This document shows positions 23,796 through 31,060 of a stretch of 36,919 nucleotides of DNA, piece by piece. The DNA lies in the NCBI GenBank assembly GCA_034664085.1, contig JAXDII010000057.1:1-36919 (forward strand). Reading direction: 5' to 3'. Below the pieces are notes generated by a model. That model did not search any database and had not been told where the DNA came from. It was given only the letters and a program-made list of their open reading frames with translations. The position numbers were made by a program, and so were the translations under genes. How positions within the stretch are numbered: position 1 is the stretch's first letter; each line of letters begins with the position of its first letter. This DNA comes from JACVRW01 sp034664085. Lineage in GTDB: Bacteria > Actinomycetota > Thermoleophilia > Solirubrobacterales > Thermoleophilaceae.

Positions 23796-25535
23796 ATGTC
23801 ACGGAATCTCACCGACCTCCTGCGCACTCGCGAGCGGGAAGCGCGTCCCACCGCCCTGGCGGTGCTCAAGGAGGCGATGGACCGACGCGGGGAGATCACC
23901 GACGAGGACCGCAAGCGGGCGGCCGAGCTGTCCGGGCTGCCGGAGGCGACCGTCTACGGCGTCTCCACGTTCTACGACGATCTCACCCAGCCGCGCGGCC
24001 GCCGGCACGTCTCCGTCTGCACCGGCACGGCTTGCTGGGCCTCCGACTTCGGCGCCCACGTGGCCGCCGTGGGGGAGGGCCTCGGCCTCGGCCTCGGAGA
24101 GCGCTCTGAGGACGGCGAGGTGTCGCTCGGCGCCACGGTCTGCCTCGGCTTCTGCCACACGGCGGGGGCGGTTCGCGACGGCGAGCTGGTCGACGCCGGC
24201 GAGGGCGTGGCCGACCGCGTGGTGGCGGGCACGGCGCGCCAGGCCGACGAGCCCGAGGGCGAGAGCGTGCTCGACGAGCCGGTGCTCCTCACGCGCGGCA
24301 CGTTCGCCGGCCTGCGGCGTGCGCTGGCCGAGCTGACGCCCGAGGAGCTGCTCGAGCAGGTCAAGGCCGCCAACGTGCGCGGCCGCGGCGGAGCCGGCTT
24401 CCCGGCCGGCACCAAATGGGAGTTCACCCGGCGCTCCGCCGACCCGGACAAGACGATCGTCGTCAACGGCGACGAGGGGGACCCCGGCTCCTACATCGAC
24501 AAGCACCTGATGGAGCGCAACCCGGAGCTGCTGCTCGAGGGCATGGCGCTCGCCGCCTACGCCGTCGGCGCGCGGCGCGGCTACGTCTTCGTGCGCTCCG
24601 AGTACCCGCTCTCCACGCCGAGTCTGCGCGTCGCCGTGGAGCGGGCGCGCAGCGATGGCAACCTCGGCGAGAACATCCACGGCAGCGGCTTCGACTTCGA
24701 CGTGGAGATCGAGGAGGGCGCCGGCTCGTACGTGGTCGGCGAGGAGACCGCGCTGCTCGCGTCGCTCCAGGGCTTCCGCGGCACCGTCTCGGCGCGCCCG
24801 CCGTTCCCCGCGGAGCGCGGCTTCCACGGCAAGCCGACGGTGGTCCACAACGTCGAGACGCTCTGCAACATCCCCTACATCGCGCGGGAGGGCAGCGACG
24901 CCTACGCGGAGCTGTCCGCGGGCGCCACGCCGGGCACGAAGCTCGTCTGCCTCAACGACCGCTTCCAGCGGCCGGGCCTCTACGAGGTGCGCTTCGGCAC
25001 GCCGCTGTCGGAGATCTGCGAGGAGCTCGGCGGCGGCCTGGTGGGCGGCCACGCGATCAAGGCGCTCCAGATCGGTGGCCCGCTGGGCGGGATCCTGCCC
25101 GGCTGGAAGCTCGACACGCCCTTCGACTTCGACGAGCTGGCCGCCGAGGGCTGCATGGTCGGGCACGGCAGCATCCTGGCCTTCGACGAGCGCACCGACA
25201 TCCGCGCGCTGGCGCGCCACCTGCTCGAGTTCGGCGCGCACGAGAGCTGCGGCAAGTGCTTCCCGTGCCGCATCGGGCTCCAGCGCGCGTTCGAGATGGT
25301 CGACCGGCCCGGCGAGGTCGACCGCGACCGCCTCGAGGCGCTGCTCGAGACGCTCGAGCTGGGCTCGCTGTGCGCCCACGGCGGCGGCATGCCCGCCCCG
25401 ATCCGCAGCCTGATCGCCCACTTCCCCGAGGAGCTCGGCGTCGCGGCCGCCCCTGAGCCGGAGGTGTCCGACGACTCCTACCTGCGCCGCCCCGAGGAGC
25501 GCCGCGAGGACGACCCGGGAGGCCGCGGAGCATGA
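23796..25535 (+). CDS. NAD-dependent formate dehydrogenase beta subunit, NuoE-NuoF fusion
   Basis: 579 residues. The first 150 are a NuoE/FdsG-like thioredoxin-fold [2Fe-2S] domain with C75, C80 (CTGTAC) and C116, C120 (CLGFC). The rest is NuoF/FdsB-like, with RGRGGAGFPAGTKWEF and NGDEGDPGSYIDKHLM (FMN/NADH site) and a [4Fe-4S] set C485, C488, C491, C526 (ESCGKCFPC). It takes electrons from the molybdenum subunit and reduces NAD+. Many NAD-dependent enzymes use separate FdsG and FdsB chains; here they are one gene. It starts 12 bases after the ligase stop with no clear ribosome binding site. Its stop overlaps the next ATG (ATGA). The electron acceptor could also be NADP+. Confidence 0.87.
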   Translation: MSRNLTDLLRTREREARPTALAVLKEAMDRRGEITDEDRKRAAELSGLPEATVYGVSTFYDDLTQPRGRRHVSVCTGTACWASDFGAHVAAVGEGLGLGLGERSEDGEVSLGATVCLGFCHTAGAVRDGELVDAGEGVADRVVAGTARQADEPEGESVLDEPVLLTRGTFAGLRRALAELTPEELLEQVKAANVRGRGGAGFPAGTKWEFTRRSADPDKTIVVNGDEGDPGSYIDKHLMERNPELLLEGMALAAYAVGARRGYVFVRSEYPLSTPSLRVAVERARSDGNLGENIHGSGFDFDVEIEEGAGSYVVGEETALLASLQGFRGTVSARPPFPAERGFHGKPTVVHNVETLCNIPYIAREGSDAYAELSAGATPGTKLVCLNDRFQRPGLYEVRFGTPLSEICEELGGGLVGGHAIKALQIGGPLGGILPGWKLDTPFDFDELAAEGCMVGHGSILAFDERTDIRALARHLLEFGAHESCGKCFPCRIGLQRAFEMVDRPGEVDRDRLEALLETLELGSLCAHGGGMPAPIRSLIAHFPEELGVAAAPEPEVSDDSYLRRPEERREDDPGGRGA

Positions 25536-26188
25536 GAGTCGAGGTGGACGGACAGCAGGTGGAGGTCGAGCCGGGCGCGACGATCCTCGAGGCCGCCGAG
25601 GCCGCGGGCCGCTACGTCCCGACGCTCTGCTTCGACGACCGCATGGCGCCGTTCGGCGCCTGCCGCGTCTGCATGGTCGGCCTGGAGGGCGCGGCCGCGC
25701 CGGTGGCCGCCTGCACCACCCCGTGCCGCGAGGACATGAAGATCCACACCGAGGAGGAGACGGCGCGCCGGATCGCCTCGGCGACCGTCGAGCTGGTCCT
25801 CTCCGAGCTGCCCGAGCCGCCCGGCGAGCACACCGAGCTGGGCACCGTGGCGCGCTTCTTCGGCCTCGGCGAGCCTCGCTGGCAGGGCGTGCAGCGCGAG
25901 CCCGCGCACGACCAGCGCCATCCCTATCTCTTGCTGCAGCACGAGCTGTGCATCTCGTGCGGCCGCTGCGTGCGCGCGTGCGACGAGGTGCAGGGCGCTT
26001 TCGCCCTCACCGCCACCGGCCGCGGCTTCTCGTCCGGGATCACCGCCGGCCTCGACAGCGGCTTCGTGGACTCGACCTGCGTGTCGTGCGGCGCCTGCGC
26101 GGACACCTGCCCGACCGACGCGATCACCGAGCACACGCTGGTCGACGTCGCGGCGGCGTACACTGGAGCACAAGGAGGCACCCCGTGA
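25532..26188 (+). CDS. Formate dehydrogenase iron-sulphur subunit (2Fe-2S plus two 4Fe-4S)
   Basis: 218 residues. The N-terminal Fer2_4-type [2Fe-2S] domain shows CFDDRMAPFGACRVCMVG and a later Cys. The C-terminal half has two ferredoxin motifs, CISCGRCVRACDE and CVSCGACADTCPTDAI. Together these equal the N-terminal electron-transfer arm that FdsA/FdhF-type formate dehydrogenases normally carry in the same chain as the molybdenum domain. Here it is a separate gene. It overlaps both neighbours by four bases (ATGA upstream, GTGA downstream), so the three chains are probably made together. The protein passes electrons from the molybdenum centre to the NuoE-NuoF subunit. A HoxU-like hydrogenase role is unlikely without hydrogenase genes. 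Confidence 0.85.
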   Translation: MRVEVDGQQVEVEPGATILEAAEAAGRYVPTLCFDDRMAPFGACRVCMVGLEGAAAPVAACTTPCREDMKIHTEEETARRIASATVELVLSELPEPPGEHTELGTVARFFGLGEPRWQGVQREPAHDQRHPYLLLQHELCISCGRCVRACDEVQGAFALTATGRGFSSGITAGLDSGFVDSTCVSCGACADTCPTDAITEHTLVDVAAAYTGAQGGTP

Positions 26189-28287
26189 CTGCACACCGTT
26201 TCGACGCGACCACCACGACGACTTGCGGCTACTGCGGCGTCGGCTGCCGCCTCGACGCTCATCGTGTCGGCGGCCGCATCGTCTCGATCAGCCCGGCCCC
26301 GGACGGTCCGTCCAACAAGGGGCACACGTGCGTCAAGGGCCGCTTCGCCCACCAGTTCACGCGCTCCCGCGACCGCCTCACCGCGCCGCTCGTGCGCGAG
26401 AGCGGCGGCTTCCGCCTGGCTTCGTGGGAGGAGGCCATCGACCGCATCGTCGAGGCGTTCGGCCGCATCAAGACGGAGCACGGCCCCGACGCGATCGCCG
26501 GCCTCGCCTCCTCGCGCGCCACCAACGAGGACTGCTACGTCATGCAGCGCATGATGCGCGCAGCGGTCGGCACGCACAACATCGACAACTGCTCGCGAGT
26601 GTGCCATTCGCCCACCTCGCACGCCATGCGCAGGTCGTTCGGCATGTCGGGTGCCACGGGATCGTTCGACGACATCGAGGCCGCCGAGGTGGCGCTGATC
26701 ATCGGCGCGAACCCCACGCAGGGACACCCGGTGGTGGGCGCGCGCATCAAGCAGGCCGCGATCAAGGGCCTCAAGCTGATCACCGCCGACCCTCGCCGCA
26801 TCGAGCTGGCCGACTACGGCGCCGTGCACCTGGGCAACCGGCCGGGCACCAACGCCGCCCTGCTCAACGGGCTCGCGCACGTGGTGATCCGCGACGGCCT
26901 GGTCGACCGCGCGTTCGTAGAGGAGCGCACCGAGGGCTTCGACGCCGTCGCCGAGCTGGCCGAGGCGTACACGCCGGAGGCGGTCGAGGAGATCACCGGG
27001 GTGCCCGCCGACGACCTGGTGCGGGCCGCGCGTCTGTACGGCAGCGCCGATCGCGCCTCGATCCTCTGGGGCCTCGGCGTCACCGAGCACCTCTACGGGT
27101 CCGAGTCCGTGCGGCTGATCTGCAACCTGGCGCTGATGACCGGCAACATCGGCCGTCCGGGGGCGGCCCTGCTGCCGCTGCGGGGCCAGAACAACGTGCA
27201 GGGCTCTTCGGACCACGGCGCGCTCCCCGACACCTTCACCGACTACCGGCCCGTCTCCGACGACTCCGTGACTGCGGCGTTCGAGCAGCGCTGGGGCGTG
27301 ACGATGAAGCGCGAGCCGGGGCTCACGATCCCGCAGATGTTCGACGCGGCCGTCGACGGCAGCCTCAAGGCGATGTACATCTTCGGCGAGGACGTCGCCC
27401 AGACGGATCCGGACACCGCGCACGTGGTGCACGCGATGGAGTCGCTGGAGTTCCTCGTCTGCCAGGACATCTTCGAGACCGAGACCACCAAGTACGCCGA
27501 CGTGATCCTGCCGGCCTCGTCCTTCCTGGAGAAGACCGGCACGTTCACCAACGCGGAGCGGCGCGTGCAGCTCGTCGAGGCGGCCAGCGAGCCGCCCGGG
27601 TCTGCCAAGACCGACTTCGAGATCCTGACCACGGTGTCGAAGGCGCTCGGCCACGACATGGGCTACGAGACGCCCGCCGACGTGATGGACGAGATCGCCG
27701 AGATGACGCCCCGCTACGCGGGCATCAGCCACGAGCGCCTCGGGCGCAACGGCCTGCAGTGGCCGGTGGCCGAGGACGGGACCGACACGCCGATCCTGTA
27801 CGAGCGTGAGTTCGAGCTGCCCGACGGGCGCGCGCAGTTCGCGCCGCTGCCGTACAAGCCGCCGGGCGACCAGGCCGACGACGAGTTCCCGCTGATCCTG
27901 GTCACGGGCCGCCGCCTCGAGCACTACAACGCGGGCACGATGACGCGCCGCACCGGCAACCTCGAGCTGATGAGCTCCGACACGCTCGAAGTTCACCCCG
28001 TCGACGCGGCAGCGCTGGAGCTGCGCGACGGCGACCTGGTCAAGGTCCGCAGCCGCCGCGGGGAGATCGAGATCGCCGTGAACGTGACACAGCGCATCGA
28101 GCCCGGCCACGTGTTCACCGCCTTCCACTTCCCGGAGGTGCGCACGAACCTGCTGATCGGCCAGTCGGCCGACGTGAACACCTCGTGCCCGGAGTACAAG
28201 GTCGTCGCGGTCTCGATCGAGCCCGTCGGAGACCGGGCGCGCGAGCCGGTGGCGGTTGGCGCCGAGCCCGCGCTGCCGGCCGCGTAG
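26185..28287 (+). CDS. fdhA: Formate dehydrogenase alpha subunit, molybdopterin catalytic subunit
   Basis: 700 residues. The N-terminal [4Fe-4S] ligands are C14, C17, C21 and C49 (CGYCGVGC). The metal ligand is Cys140 in NCSRVCHSPTS, followed by molybdopterin motifs such as GANPTQGHPVVGARIK and FETETTKYADVILPA, and a C-terminal MopB domain (VTGRRLEHYNAGTMTRRT). Cys takes the place of selenocysteine, so no SECIS is needed. There is no twin-arginine signal, so the enzyme is cytoplasmic, consistent with NAD reduction. It oxidises formate to CO2. GGAGG precedes the GTG start (26185), which overlaps the preceding stop. Nitrate reductase is the family alternative but the CHSPT context and fdhD neighbour favour formate. 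Confidence 0.92.
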   Translation: MTAHRFDATTTTTCGYCGVGCRLDAHRVGGRIVSISPAPDGPSNKGHTCVKGRFAHQFTRSRDRLTAPLVRESGGFRLASWEEAIDRIVEAFGRIKTEHGPDAIAGLASSRATNEDCYVMQRMMRAAVGTHNIDNCSRVCHSPTSHAMRRSFGMSGATGSFDDIEAAEVALIIGANPTQGHPVVGARIKQAAIKGLKLITADPRRIELADYGAVHLGNRPGTNAALLNGLAHVVIRDGLVDRAFVEERTEGFDAVAELAEAYTPEAVEEITGVPADDLVRAARLYGSADRASILWGLGVTEHLYGSESVRLICNLALMTGNIGRPGAALLPLRGQNNVQGSSDHGALPDTFTDYRPVSDDSVTAAFEQRWGVTMKREPGLTIPQMFDAAVDGSLKAMYIFGEDVAQTDPDTAHVVHAMESLEFLVCQDIFETETTKYADVILPASSFLEKTGTFTNAERRVQLVEAASEPPGSAKTDFEILTTVSKALGHDMGYETPADVMDEIAEMTPRYAGISHERLGRNGLQWPVAEDGTDTPILYEREFELPDGRAQFAPLPYKPPGDQADDEFPLILVTGRRLEHYNAGTMTRRTGNLELMSSDTLEVHPVDAAALELRDGDLVKVRSRRGEIEIAVNVTQRIEPGHVFTAFHFPEVRTNLLIGQSADVNTSCPEYKVVAVSIEPVGDRAREPVAVGAEPALPAA

Positions 28288-28298
28288 GGCACAGGCCG

Positions 28299-29072
28299 AT
28301 GGGCCGCCCGCCGCTGGAGGGCAGCGCCAGCGGGATGCTCGCCTCGGTCACGGTCGACGGCAGCGTCGACGAGGTGGCCGTGGAGCTGCCGCTGGAGATC
28401 CGGCTGAACGGATCGCCGGTCGCCGTGACGATGCGGACCCCGGGCCACGACTTCGAGCTGGCCGCCGGCTTCCTCTACGGCGAGGGGATCGTCTCGGACG
28501 CCCCCCGCATGGCCCTGTCCGAGGACCTCGCCGCCAACACGGTCGACGCCGTGGCGCCCGGCGCCTCGCCTCCGCCGACGCGCCGCTTCTACACGACCTC
28601 GTCGTGCGGCATCTGCGGCAAGGGCGCCCTCGAGGAGGTGGAGGCGATCGCCTCCACGGTGTCCGGCGGGCCGTCGATCGCGCGCGACCTGCTCGCCGAG
28701 CTGCCCGACCGGCTGCGCCAGCCGGCGTTCGAGCGCAGCGGCGGGCTGCACGCCACCGGCCTGTTCAGCGCCGACGGAGAGGTGCTGCTGGTGCGGGAGG
28801 ACGTCGGCCGCCACAACGCGATGGACAAGGTGATCGGACACGCGCTGCTCGAGGGAACGCTGCCGTTCTCGGAGAACGTCCTCTGCGTGAGCGGCCGCCT
28901 GGCGTTCGAGCTGGTGCAGAAGGCGGCCCGCGCCGGAGCGCCGATCCTCGTGGGAGTGGGGGCGCCGACGTCGCTGGCCGTGGAGCTGGCCGCCGACCGC
29001 GGCATCACGCTCGCCGGCTTCGCCCGCCGCGGGCGCGTGAACGTCTACACGCATCCGCAGCGGGTGGGTTAG
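28299..29072 (+). CDS. fdhD: Formate dehydrogenase sulphur-transfer accessory protein FdhD
   Basis: 257 residues with the FdhD hallmarks: RTPGHDFELAAGFLYGEGI, the sulphur-shuttle cysteines C103 and C106 in TSSCGICGKG, GGLHATGLFS, REDVGRHNAMDKVIG and SGRLAFELVQKA. FdhD carries sulphur from a cysteine desulphurase to the molybdenum cofactor and is needed for formate dehydrogenase activity. The ATG lies 11 bases after the alpha-subunit stop, in the same operon. The same frame stays open upstream inside the alpha gene but that part is not conserved. A GC hairpin follows, probably ending the transcript. Confidence 0.93.
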   Translation: MGRPPLEGSASGMLASVTVDGSVDEVAVELPLEIRLNGSPVAVTMRTPGHDFELAAGFLYGEGIVSDAPRMALSEDLAANTVDAVAPGASPPPTRRFYTTSSCGICGKGALEEVEAIASTVSGGPSIARDLLAELPDRLRQPAFERSGGLHATGLFSADGEVLLVREDVGRHNAMDKVIGHALLEGTLPFSENVLCVSGRLAFELVQKAARAGAPILVGVGAPTSLAVELAADRGITLAGFARRGRVNVYTHPQRVG

Positions 29073-29079
29073 CGCGCAG

Positions 29080-29097
29080 GGCGGGGCTGTCCCCGCC
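29080..29097 (+). terminator. GC-rich hairpin after fdhD
   Basis: GGCGGGG (29080-29086), loop CTGT, CCCCGCC (29091-29097): a perfect seven-base-pair stem eight bases after the fdhD stop and before the LysR gene. No T-run follows. It is the likely end of the mgd-fhs-fdh transcript. Confidence 0.55.
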
Positions 29098-29123
29098 GAT
29101 GGCGGATTCATAGGGATCGACAT

Positions 29124-29137
29124 ATGCTTTTCCGCAT
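29124..29137. promoter_or_regulatory. ATGC-N6-GCAT dyad in front of the LysR gene
   Basis: ATGC (29124-29127) and GCAT (29134-29137) form an inverted repeat ending three bases before the LysR start codon, in the size range of LysR recognition dyads. It may serve autoregulation. The same short region shares GCGGATTC (29102-29109) with the reverse strand upstream of the malyl-CoA lyase gene (about 32097-32104). Confidence 0.3.
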
Positions 29138-29140
29138 CCC

Positions 29141-30094
29141 ATGGCTGTCACTCTCACTCAGCTGACCGCCTTCCTGGCCGTCGTGCGCCACGGGTCGGTC
29201 ACCGCGGCGGCCGAGGAGCTGTTCGTAACACAGCCGTCGGTGTCGGCGGCGGTCGCCGCGCTCGAGCGCGAGCTCGGCGTCGAGCTGACCGAGCGCGCGG
29301 GCCGCAGCGTTCGGCCCACGGCTGCGGGACGGGAGTACGCGCGCTACGCGACGCACGTCGTCGGGCTGCTGCGCGAGGGCTCGGAGGTCGCCGGCCAGGT
29401 TGCGGCCGGCGCGGAGCGCACGCTGCGGCTGGGGGCCGTCATGACGGCGGGGGAGCACCTGATGCCCGCGCTGATCCAGAACTTTCGCGAGCACCGGCCC
29501 GAGCTGCACGTCAGCCTCAGCGTCGCCAACCGCCAAGAGGTGTTCCGGTCCCTCGCGGCGCACGAGGTGGATCTCGTGGTGAGCGGTCGCGCGCCCGAGG
29601 AGGGCGACTTCGAGGGAGTCGCCTTCGCCGACAACGACTTCGCCCTGGTAACCGCGCCGGGAGACCCGCTCGCCAAGCGGCCCTGGGTCGCGGTGGAGGA
29701 GCTTGCCGAGCGGCGCTGGCTCGTCCGCGAGGAGGGCTCGGGCACGCGCCGGCTGTGCGAGACGTACCTGCTCGGCGAGCAGCTGCAGCCACCGCTGCTC
29801 ACGCTCGGCTCCAACGGCGCGATCAAGAACGCCGCCCGCATCGGCCTCGGCATCGCCCTGCAGTCGCGCGTCGCGGTCCAGCTCGAGCTGGACTTCGGCC
29901 TGCTCGAGGCGATCCATCCACGCGGCGGTCTGCCCAAGCGTTCCTGGTTCGCCGTCTGGTCGAGCGCGGGACCGAGCCGCGAGCCCGTCGAGGCCTTCGC
30001 GGAGTACGTGCAGTCCGCCGCCGCGCGCCGGGCGCTCTCGAAGACGCACGGCGAGGAGGCCGGGCAGAGGCGCGAGCGGCTCGCCGCCGGCTAG
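29141..30094 (+). CDS. LysR-type transcriptional regulator (CbbR/QscR-like by context)
   Basis: 317 residues. The N-terminal helix-turn-helix (about 5-64) reads LTQLTAFLAVVRHGSVTAAA, LFVTQPSVSAAVAALEREL and RTERAG-like wing sequence. The ligand domain (about 90-300) has LRLGAVMTAGEHLMPALI, DLVVSGRAPEEGDFEG and EEGSGTRRLCETYL, a pattern I associate with CbbR-like regulators. It lies directly downstream of the formate dehydrogenase operon and converges, nine bases apart, on a phosphoribulokinase-like gene. CbbR senses Calvin-cycle metabolites, and the QscR regulator of Methylorubrum responds to ribulose 1,5-bisphosphate. A similar role here for C1 genes is attractive but inferred. Start ATG 29141; a dyad lies just upstream. 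Confidence 0.83.
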   Translation: MAVTLTQLTAFLAVVRHGSVTAAAEELFVTQPSVSAAVAALERELGVELTERAGRSVRPTAAGREYARYATHVVGLLREGSEVAGQVAAGAERTLRLGAVMTAGEHLMPALIQNFREHRPELHVSLSVANRQEVFRSLAAHEVDLVVSGRAPEEGDFEGVAFADNDFALVTAPGDPLAKRPWVAVEELAERRWLVREEGSGTRRLCETYLLGEQLQPPLLTLGSNGAIKNAARIGLGIALQSRVAVQLELDFGLLEAIHPRGGLPKRSWFAVWSSAGPSREPVEAFAEYVQSAAARRALSKTHGEEAGQRRERLAAG

Positions 30095-30103
30095 CGCGCC
30101 GGC

Positions 30104-31060
30104 TCAGGCGTGCAGGGCGGAGTCCGACCCGCTGGCGCCGGACACGTGCAGCGAGTGGGGGTCGATTCCCGCGCCGATCTCCGCGCGCGTGGAGACCAGG
30201 TGGTAGAGCAGCAGCGCCTGCACCAGCGCCAGCGACTCCGAGCGCCGCAGCTCGGTGCCGACCATGAACTCGCCGAGCCGCTGCACGCGCAGGTGGCTTG
30301 CGTACTGCATGCGCTGCCAGACGGCCTCCTCCAGAGCGCCGGCGAGTTCGGGGTGCGTGTTGCCGGGGATGCGCAGCACCGAGTCGTGCTCGCGGCGCAC
30401 GAGCGTGGGGCCGTGGCCGTCGGGGCCGAGCAGCGGCGACAGGTCGGGGTGGCGCAGCGTGTCGCGCAGGATCACCTCGGCGTCCAGGTGCTCCGGCCGC
30501 TCGCCGACGCCGGGCCGGAACGTGACGACGATGTCGGCGTGCGCCTGCTGCGGCCGCACGTAGGCGTCCACGTCCCGCTCGCGCAGGTCCAGCTCCTCGA
30601 GCACCTCGTGGGTGGTGTACCCGCGCCGCGTGCAGTCGCGCGTCATCTTCCAGCCGCGCCGCAGCCGCTCCGGAGGCGACAGGAAGACGCGGATGTCGTG
30701 CGCCTGGCGCAGCGGCTCGGTGTGGAAGCCGAGCAGGCCCTCCACGAGCACGAACGGGCCAGGGCGCACGTGGCGCGGCGCCTCCAGCGTGCCCGTGCGG
30801 TGGTCGTAGACCGGCTTGAGGATCGGCTCCCAGTGCCTCAGGTGGCGCAGGTGCTGCCCCATGATGTCCAGGTGGTTCGCCTCCGGCCGGAGCGGCGTGA
30901 TGCCCTGGTCGGTGCGATACGCGCGCTCGTAGCGGTGGTAGTCGTCTCCGCTGACGTACGAGACGTGCGCCTCGCCGAGCACGCGGGCGAGCCCGCGCGT
31001 GAGGGTTGTCTTCCCTGCGCCGGAGTCGCCTACGACGCCGAGGACGATCGGGCGGGCCAC
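30104..31060 (-). CDS. prk: Phosphoribulokinase/uridine kinase family protein, PRK-like
   Basis: 318 residues. Walker A is GDSGAGKTT (11-19). Then come SGDDYHRYERAYR (candidate catalytic Asp39/Asp40), GITPLRPEANHLDIMGQHL, LKPVYDHRTGTLEAP and VLVEGLLGFHT, the PRK-like set for ribulose 5-phosphate binding. It would phosphorylate ribulose 5-phosphate to ribulose 1,5-bisphosphate. I place the start at GTG 31060, because residues beyond it are unconserved; it overlaps the malyl-CoA lyase 3' end by 31 bases, so the genes are co-transcribed. No RuBisCO is in the window. A regulatory role through the convergent LysR protein, a normal Calvin cycle elsewhere in the genome, or a different sugar or nucleoside substrate are all open. 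Confidence 0.78.
   Translation of the reverse strand: MARPIVLGVVGDSGAGKTTLTRGLARVLGEAHVSYVSGDDYHRYERAYRTDQGITPLRPEANHLDIMGQHLRHLRHWEPILKPVYDHRTGTLEAPRHVRPGPFVLVEGLLGFHTEPLRQAHDIRVFLSPPERLRRGWKMTRDCTRRGYTTHEVLEELDLRERDVDAYVRPQQAHADIVVTFRPGVGERPEHLDAEVILRDTLRHPDLSPLLGPDGHGPTLVRREHDSVLRIPGNTHPELAGALEEAVWQRMQYASHLRVQRLGEFMVGTELRRSESLALVQALLLYHLVSTRAEIGAGIDPHSLHVSGASGSDSALHA

Noticed and set aside
23796..26188. Respiratory complex I (NuoEFG) or NAD-reducing hydrogenase
   Set aside because: The downstream catalytic chain has the formate dehydrogenase CHSPT motif and fdhD follows; no Nuo membrane or hydrogenase subunits are present.
30104..31060. Calvin-cycle CO2 fixation inferred from the phosphoribulokinase-like gene
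   Set aside because: No RuBisCO or other Calvin-specific gene is in the window; one PRK-like gene is not enough.
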